A DNA stretch of 64,000 nt. Source: Pyxicephalus adspersus. Lineage: Eukaryota > Chordata > Amphibia > Anura > Pyxicephalidae. This document shows positions 58,228 through 64,000 of this stretch, one piece after another. Made by a program: the position numbers and the translations under genes. The stretch's first letter is position 1. Each line of letters opens with the position of its first letter. Below the pieces are notes generated by a model. The model worked only from the letters and a program-made list of their open reading frames with translations. It was not told the origin of the DNA and searched no databases. The stretch is from positions 117,958,728 through 118,022,727 of the forward strand of contig NC_092861.1 of NCBI RefSeq assembly GCF_032062135.1. Reading direction: 5' to 3'.

Positions 58228-59990
58228 ATGATTTACATTACATTTCATTTCATGCCTAAAGCTCTAGGTTACCCTACTATCTGTCATTTTTGTATTACAT
58301 GGAATAGTATATCCCAGAGTGCAACAGTTCCTCCTTCTAATCACTAGCAGAACCACAGAATCCAGCACAGGATCACTATCTGACTCATCCGGAAGTGGCA
58401 CAGGTTATGTACAACTCATGAAATTTGAAAATTAAGATTTCCTAACTGGCTTGAAATGTAAATTGCACTTATTTTATGTTTTCATTATTTTTTTCAGTTT
58501 CCGCAACATTTTATTAATAAACCATATAAATAAAAGGCGACCACTGCAAGCTCCCCTTGCAATGTTAGTTTGCCCCGAATTAGATAAATTATTGTTTAAT
58601 TAAAAGAATACACTAGAGATCACATTACTATAATATAGAATATATAGCTGTGACAAACAGATCACCAATGTGTTTGCAAAGGCATTTCCTTCATAGAGCT
58701 AGTGATGGGTGCATGATGGCCAAAGGATTTGCATATCCCTAGCTTTGTGCAAGTAATTGTTTATGTAGCCTCAGGAAATCCTAAAATCAAATGCATTTAT
58801 AATAGGATAACTGAATGCAATCTGCCACTAAGTCTATTTTTGTGTTCTCATTATGAATAGTTTGTTTATAATAAAAACTCGGTCCTGTTGCTATCCTGGT
58901 TATCTTCACCAGATATGGGATACTTGAGTGTTTACAGTATCCGTTACACTGGATGTGTGCATAGAACAATTTAATGGAACCCAGATATCTGGAGGAACAT
59001 ATAAGTTTATGTGCAAGCAGGATCTGCCATTTACTTTTAGAGATAAACCAGGTCTACCTAGAGCATGGCATGACTTTATATGGTCTGCATGTAGCGTTGT
59101 GGCAAAGAGCAGTCTCTAATAAAGTAAATCACAGCAGATGGGATTAAATGAATCATCTTACTAGATGCTAGCTACTTAGTAATAGAGTTTCTGCTAGAAA
59201 TGTTACAGGTTGTTCTGTCTGCCAAGAACCATACAAGGCAAAGTTGTTTCCAGTGTCTTTGTACAGATATTGTGCTTGACCTGACAATAGACAGGAGATG
59301 ACTATTAGAGAAGCAGCAATTTAGAAAGACGGTAATGAAATAACTAATAGTTTTTACTTTTGGGTTTATTTTAAAGAAGTAAGTGCCAGATTGTCATCTC
59401 AAGTGACAACCCTGGAACTTTTCTGAGTGCAGGTGAAGTTTTACAAAGTCAACATGAGCAACTTTATTCAGAGGAATGATATATACATAACGTGGTGGCT
59501 GACACATTCCAGCTAGAGGCATGCTTAGCAAACACTGCTTGACATGAAAGAGATTTTTATTTAACATTCATTTTAGTAAAATATACATCTCTGTGATTTG
59601 CTAAAGAGGATGACATATACAAGGAGGGCTCAGGCAAGTAGGAAATCAGTGGCTTACAGGAATGTTGTTTTGACACACAATTTATTCGTAGACGTTGTAT
59701 AATAATCCAGAAAGATCTAGAAACAATATCAAATGTTGGCTGGAAATCCTTCATAGTTGTCTTGGTAAAAATGATAGGCCACCGGAGTATATAATTGGAA
59801 AAGCAGTTCTGTGTGTGTATAAAATATGTTTTAATAAGAAAAAAATATAATGTATAGAAAAATGTATAAATAACACTTTGTGCCAAAAGATCTTGCTGTT
59901 TGTGGTGTTACTGATAAAGCAGATGTGAATCAATGTACAAAATAGGGACCTTTGTGTGGCTGCACATTTTCTTTTGAATGTCATAACCTG
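58228..59990. other. Unassigned intergenic sequence
   Basis: No gene or repeat recognised with confidence. Minus-strand frames at 59557-59984 could be 3' flank of the LINE-like relic at 60270, but nothing in them is diagnostic. Confidence 0.3.
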
Positions 59991-59999
59991 GAACCAGGA

Positions 60000-60470
60000 A
60001 AAAAGTTATGCAATTTCTGTTTTGCCCTACAAACCTTGGTAAGGGTGTTTGTAGCAATGTTACCCACCACAGATTTTGATGGTTTTGAGTGTTCTTTTAA
60101 ATGAGCAGACGGTAGGAGCAAGCCGAATAGGACGAGGAACAATATTTTAAACAAAAGGTAGATAACATTATGACAATAAGAAAACCTGGAAACAACAATA
60201 AATACATAGTAATAGTGGGAGAAGGTCAAACGACTTTATTTATTATGTATTAAATTTAATAGTGTTCCGCTTGAGGTAATGCTTTATCAATAAATGCGTT
60301 CCATTTCCCAAGAAAACGAGTGACTCCTGCTCTGTTACTATGTAAGAATTCTCTATAAAGATCTGTTTTAGGGAAAAGATACCATCTGTTAATGCTGGAG
60401 GCTGAGGAAGAATCCAGGTGGATATAATGGATCTTCTGGCTGCGAAACATATTTCTTTAGCTACATCTTC
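60000..60470 (-). pseudogene. L1-like LINE ORF2 C terminus and 3' region, antisense
   Basis: Minus-strand translation from about 60460 reads EDVAKEICFAARRSIISTWI, LPQPPALTD and SLKQIFIENSYIV. This resembles the L1-clade ORF2 end, where an A-A-R-x-x-I-x-x-x-W stretch is followed by P-P and then a short helix before the stop. Sequence below 60240 is T/C-rich on that strand, as LINE 3' UTRs often are. Short and diverged; a hAT-type origin cannot be excluded. Confidence 0.4.
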
Positions 60471-60479
60471 TCACCAACA

Positions 60480-60846
60480 TGGAAAAACTGAATCTCCAAA
60501 ATAAGAGAGCCAACCTGTGGAAAGCAGAAAAATAATCACAGATTTGTCTGGCTAATTACAGCACTTATATATGACAAATGACTACATTTAAATTAGCATT
60601 ACTTTTACCTGGCGGAGGGTCATTACCCTGGAATGCAAAAAGAATATATAAGAACACTAACATTATCTAACACTTCTCGATTCTAACTGTAACACTTGAA
60701 ACACTCTTTCTGTCTTGTTGGCCACTCTAGCTATAAAATCCACATTTTACAGTTGTCACAGGAATAGAAAGTAATTAACAAAAACCCCAGCAAAGGAGGC
60801 AGAAAAAAAAGTAAATTTGCATATGTTAGGCTTTCATTATCAAGTA
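60480..60846. other. Unassigned intergenic sequence
   Basis: No feature recognised. Confidence 0.4.
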
Positions 60847-61202
60847 CCGTATTTTTCGCCCTATAAGACGCTCCGGAATATAAGACGCACCCAATTTTAA
60901 AGGAGGAAAATCCAGAAAAAAAAAAGATTCTGAAAGATTATTCCCCTTCTGATCACTCATGTGCCATTCATACCGGTATTCCCCTACTGATCACTCATGT
61001 GCCATTCAAATTCCCTATCGGGGGATGTCTTATTCACGGGTGAGTGTCTTATTTTAATTATTTTATCAAAAATCGGGGGTGGCTTATTTAATGGGGATGG
61101 CTTATAATCAGGGAAACACGGTATTTGTCGTATAAGACGCACCAACTTTTCCCCCCCAGTTTTGGGGAAGAAAAAGTGCGTCTTATACGGCGAAAAATAC
61201 GG
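60847..61202. mobile_element. MITE with CCGTATTTTTCGCC ends at TA sites
   Basis: A 356-bp element between TA dinucleotides (60845-60846, 61203-61204). Left end 'ccgtatttttcgccctataa'; right end inverted 'ccgtatttttcgccgtataa', continuing as 'gacgc...' on both sides, a TIR of at least 25 bp. The interior has a tandem 31-bp duplication (60940-60970 and 60978-61008, one mismatch) and internal TIR-like copies 'cacggtatttgtcgtataag' and 'ggtgagtgtcttattttaat'. Non-coding. Superfamily not assigned; TA flanks fit Tc1/mariner-like movement. Confidence 0.85.
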
Positions 61203-61204
61203 TA

Positions 61205-63540
61205 TATCTGTCACTCATCAATAATGAAAACCTTGTTGTGAATGTCTCGTATGAATTGCAGGACAGTGTCCTGGTCTGAAATATTAAAGCTGACCTCCAG
61301 TCACCTGACTTTTTGTAGCCAGATTTACTGAAATCAGAAAACTCTCCTGTTCCATGTGTTAACAATTTTTGGCAAATGTGCTTCCTAATCTAAACAAGTC
61401 CCCCAAACTCTTTAAAAATCTTTGCTATCAGCCCTTCTCTCCCACTACTTACAGCACAATAAAGCACAAACCTAATCTCCTTTATAATATGTCTGTGCTC
61501 CCTTAGTTCAGGATGTAGAACCCTGTAGTACAATGATTTACTGAATTTTGTGGCTTCTCCAATTATAAGCTTAGCAGAAGTCCCATTGAAAGTAACATTG
61601 GGAAGTAAACTTCAGGAAGGACAAGCGATTAACTACATAGGCATTCCTATAAAGTCAGCACTTGCATGAAGACCACCCAATGCCCACAAATGAAGCTTAG
61701 TCTAAGTGATTGACAAAACAAAAAGCAAATACCTGGAAATGGAGAGCCAGGATAGTGCAGATTGGGTGGATTATGCTTGTTACTTGATCCTTGTAATCAG
61801 ACAGTAAATGAGATAAATACAAGGTACCGGCTGCAGTTTCTAATGCTTGTTGTGTGGAAATCACAATGTGTAAGGAAAAAGGGTTCACTATTTTCAGCAC
61901 AAGAGAAGACAACCTACAAAAGTGCAGAAATGTAAGGCTGGAGTTTAAGTTGCTCTCTCCACAAATGATGCCTCTTCCAAACCAAAAACAAGCGTATTCT
62001 ATCTGCGAAAATAAGATCTAGTTAGGGTTCCAGATATACTTGACAAAAAAAAGGGAAGCAAGACTTACATAAATTCATACAATATAAAATAATACATTTT
62101 TGGTTTAATTTGACTTTTAATGTAAGCTGATTGAGCTATACAATATTCTCATTTTTTTTGTGCTTCCCAAAGGTGATTGGAGAACTAACATTTTAATTAA
62201 AATTGCTAAAATAAGTGAAATATAAGGAAAAGTGCAAAAAGCACATTTTATTCTAAAGATCATGCTTTAGCAAAATAAATTGTTCTATGTGTTTTCCCCT
62301 AGATAATGTAGATTTAGGAGATTATTCTATAAAGTCCACAAACTCTTACTGACTTGAACAGCAGTTTTTGACCAATTGCAGCTGCAGCTTATGCAATAAT
62401 CTTCTTAGGGCTGAGCAAAGATGTTAACTGCAAATCTCTACAAAAGACTGATTTATGTATCTACGCACATACTTATTTTTTGGGGAGGGTTATTTTTCTT
62501 GACCTTTAAAGAATCTATTTTCAATAAAAGCATAGGAATGAGAGCTTTGCGGTTTACCAAAGTTCATGATTATCTGTATAAATTCTGTGGAACAGATTTT
62601 TATGAATTATGGTTTTATTTTCTTATGTTGTGTACTCCTTGTGTGCAGAACAAATGCATACGCTATATGTTGTGTTTAACAAAGCTTTACTGTCCTATCT
62701 CAGTTTCAAAGTAGTACTTAATATGCAGGTACAATATGTATATGTTTACTGGTTGACTTGCCGAATGGTTTTTGATGTGGTCATTAAACCTTTTGTGTAT
62801 TTCTTGCACATAGCAATCCCTGAGATGTTATATCTCTCTGCAGCCATTCAGATAGCTGGTTCAGCATTGGTAATCTTATGAGCAGGGATCCTTTCCAAGA
62901 AGACAAAATTTCCTAGGAAACTGTAATAGTTACCAGTAAGTATTGTAGCATATTGACCATGCTAAATAGTAAAGTTATACATGTCACAAGACATTCCTTT
63001 TGCAAAATATGCAGCAAGTATTTGTTTTTACTTTGTACTATGTATTTTAGCTGTTTCAACATGCTTTTTGCACATATTGACCCAACTTTTTTGTATGAAA
63101 AGTAACACTGTAATTTTTACAATAAAGTAAGGGATCCTGATAGTTATAATGTGCGGGTGGTATACATGTCTCTTGTTCTGCAAGTTGCTGTTACACTGAA
63201 ATTTTGTATAGGAACTGTAACCTGGAGCCCATATTGGCATTCTAATATGCCCCAATTTCCCAAAAGGTAATGCTTTCCAATCATTATGTCATAAGGGACA
63301 CACTATAAGGTTGCACTATGAAATATACGGAGATAGATTGATTTGGGATAATCCATTCAATAGGACTGATTCACACCATAACAGTAATTTGCTAGTAAAG
63401 TGCTAAGGAGGTCAGGTGTACCCGATTAGTGCCAAGCCTATATCTAGTAATAAGTTTTTATTAAAAGGAAGGAAAGAAGAGAAGGAAGGCTTTTTAAATG
63501 GCATTGTTAGCTGATAAAATCAATTTATTACTTTATTCAT
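61205..63540. other. Unassigned intergenic sequence
   Basis: No gene recognised. Two overlapping open frames at 62421-62881 are hydrophobic but show no domain or start context worth calling. 62150-62400 is non-repetitive with several TAAT and CAAAATAAA motifs. Confidence 0.35.
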
Positions 63541-64000
63541 AATCCAGATATATAAAATTCAGACAAATACACCAATTCTTACATGAGTGTTGTCACAAAT
63601 GGTAATAAATATTTAATGGTGATAGCTGAACTTATATAGCTAATAGTATACTTTCGGATGTGAGTATAAACATAGGTCTCCTATCCAGTGCGTTTCATCC
63701 AAAAAGGCTTCTTCAGGGGATTTGGAGCGTTGAATAGTAAACTGTAAATAGATAAAGTTTTACATGGGTTTGTGGTTTAGGTCACCTATAGTAAAAGATT
63801 TCACTTCCCACACCCTTGCTAAGCTTACCCCAGGAATCTTCAACCCTCTGATCTGAGTTGACTAGACGGAGACTATATATGTGATTTGTGGGTGAAAGTA
63901 CAGAATTGTCTCCTCAGCTGGCTTGAATTGAATTAGGGTCCTTTTAGATCTTCAGTGTAAAACCATGCACATGCGCAGCTCAATGTTGATCGCCAGGATT
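63541..64000. repeat. Dispersed repeat carrying a hammerhead-like core
   Basis: The part around 63680-63720 shares 'gcgtttca' and 'gcttcttcag' with 17942-17975 and, more loosely, 52350-52380. The surroundings are unassigned and run off the window end. Confidence 0.4.
63689..63716 (-). ncRNA. Hammerhead-like core (decayed site)
   Basis: On the minus strand CTGAAGA is followed by agcc-ttttt-ggat (C-G, C-G and A-U pairs with one G-A mismatch), then GAAA, C, GC and ACT. Upstream TCC..TCC can pair with downstream GGA..GGA as an imperfect helix I. The triplet at the cleavage position is ACT, not NUH, so it should be inactive. Confidence 0.4.

Noticed and set aside
59557..60229. Minus-strand frames rich in Phe/Leu/Ser
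   Set aside because: T/C-rich composition only. They may be the 3' flank of a LINE relic, but nothing supports a gene.
62421..62881. Two hydrophobic open frames that could suggest a membrane protein
   Set aside because: Hydrophobicity comes from T-rich DNA. There is no homology, no start context, and the two frames overlap.
1..64000. Bacterial or phage features: operons, ribosome binding sites, CRISPR arrays, att sites
   Set aside because: The sequence is vertebrate-type: repeat-rich, CpG-poor, with no long genes. Repeats are dispersed transposons, with no regular spacer structure.

Overview
This 64 kb window reads as AT-rich, CpG-poor intergenic or deep-intronic DNA from a vertebrate, most likely a frog. 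The inference comes from the mobile-element mix: a tRNA-headed SINE with an L2/V-SINE-like tail, many hAT MITEs, Tc1/mariner and pogo-type elements, Penelope-like elements (PLEs), an L1/Tx1-type LINE, and several palindromic repeat families of a kind familiar from anurans. I found no intact host protein-coding exon, tRNA or rRNA gene. Every coding signal I can defend belongs to a decayed transposable element. Two assembly gaps are present (24830-25667 and 44196-44406).

Layout. 1-13 kb: a Penelope-like reverse transcriptase relic on the minus strand (about 1000-2090), a 380-bp polypurine tract, an 8-bp-TSD hAT MITE (3239-3459), and a long quiet stretch. 12.2-13.4 kb: a nested cluster in which a reverse SINE is interrupted both by a hAT element (12315-12804) and by a forward SINE. 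17-18.6 kb: a multi-hairpin repeat, another SINE, and a hAT MITE with a perfect 8-bp TSD. 22-31 kb: an antisense LINE tail, a Tc1-like transposase fragment running into the first gap, a hAT element, and a 1.2-kb CACTG-ended element (28029-29254) carrying a decayed conserved ORF. 31-41 kb: a repeat with terminal inverted repeats, an inverted PLE terminal repeat with a hammerhead-like core, a solo LTR, a Penelope C-terminal region with a GIY-YIG-like domain, a third CAGGGGT-type hAT and a complete SINE. 41-50 kb: a Tc1 relic, an L1-like ORF2 relic split by a 635-bp hAT whose removal restores the frame, a pogo/Tigger-type MITE and a Tc1 deletion derivative whose TA target site abuts a (TA)n microsatellite. 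50-64 kb: a third Penelope scrap, more MITEs, an antisense L1-like end and a MITE with CCGTATTTTTCGCC ends.

The elements do not work together as a pathway; the window is a record of successive insertions, several datable relative to each other by nesting. The most interesting signals are (i) four hammerhead-ribozyme-like cores (CUGANGA - stem II - GAAA), all on the minus strand, one inside a Penelope terminal repeat, and (ii) the CACTG-ended element with a conserved ORF of unassigned function. Some unique stretches look like possible conserved non-coding elements, but that cannot be decided without alignment.
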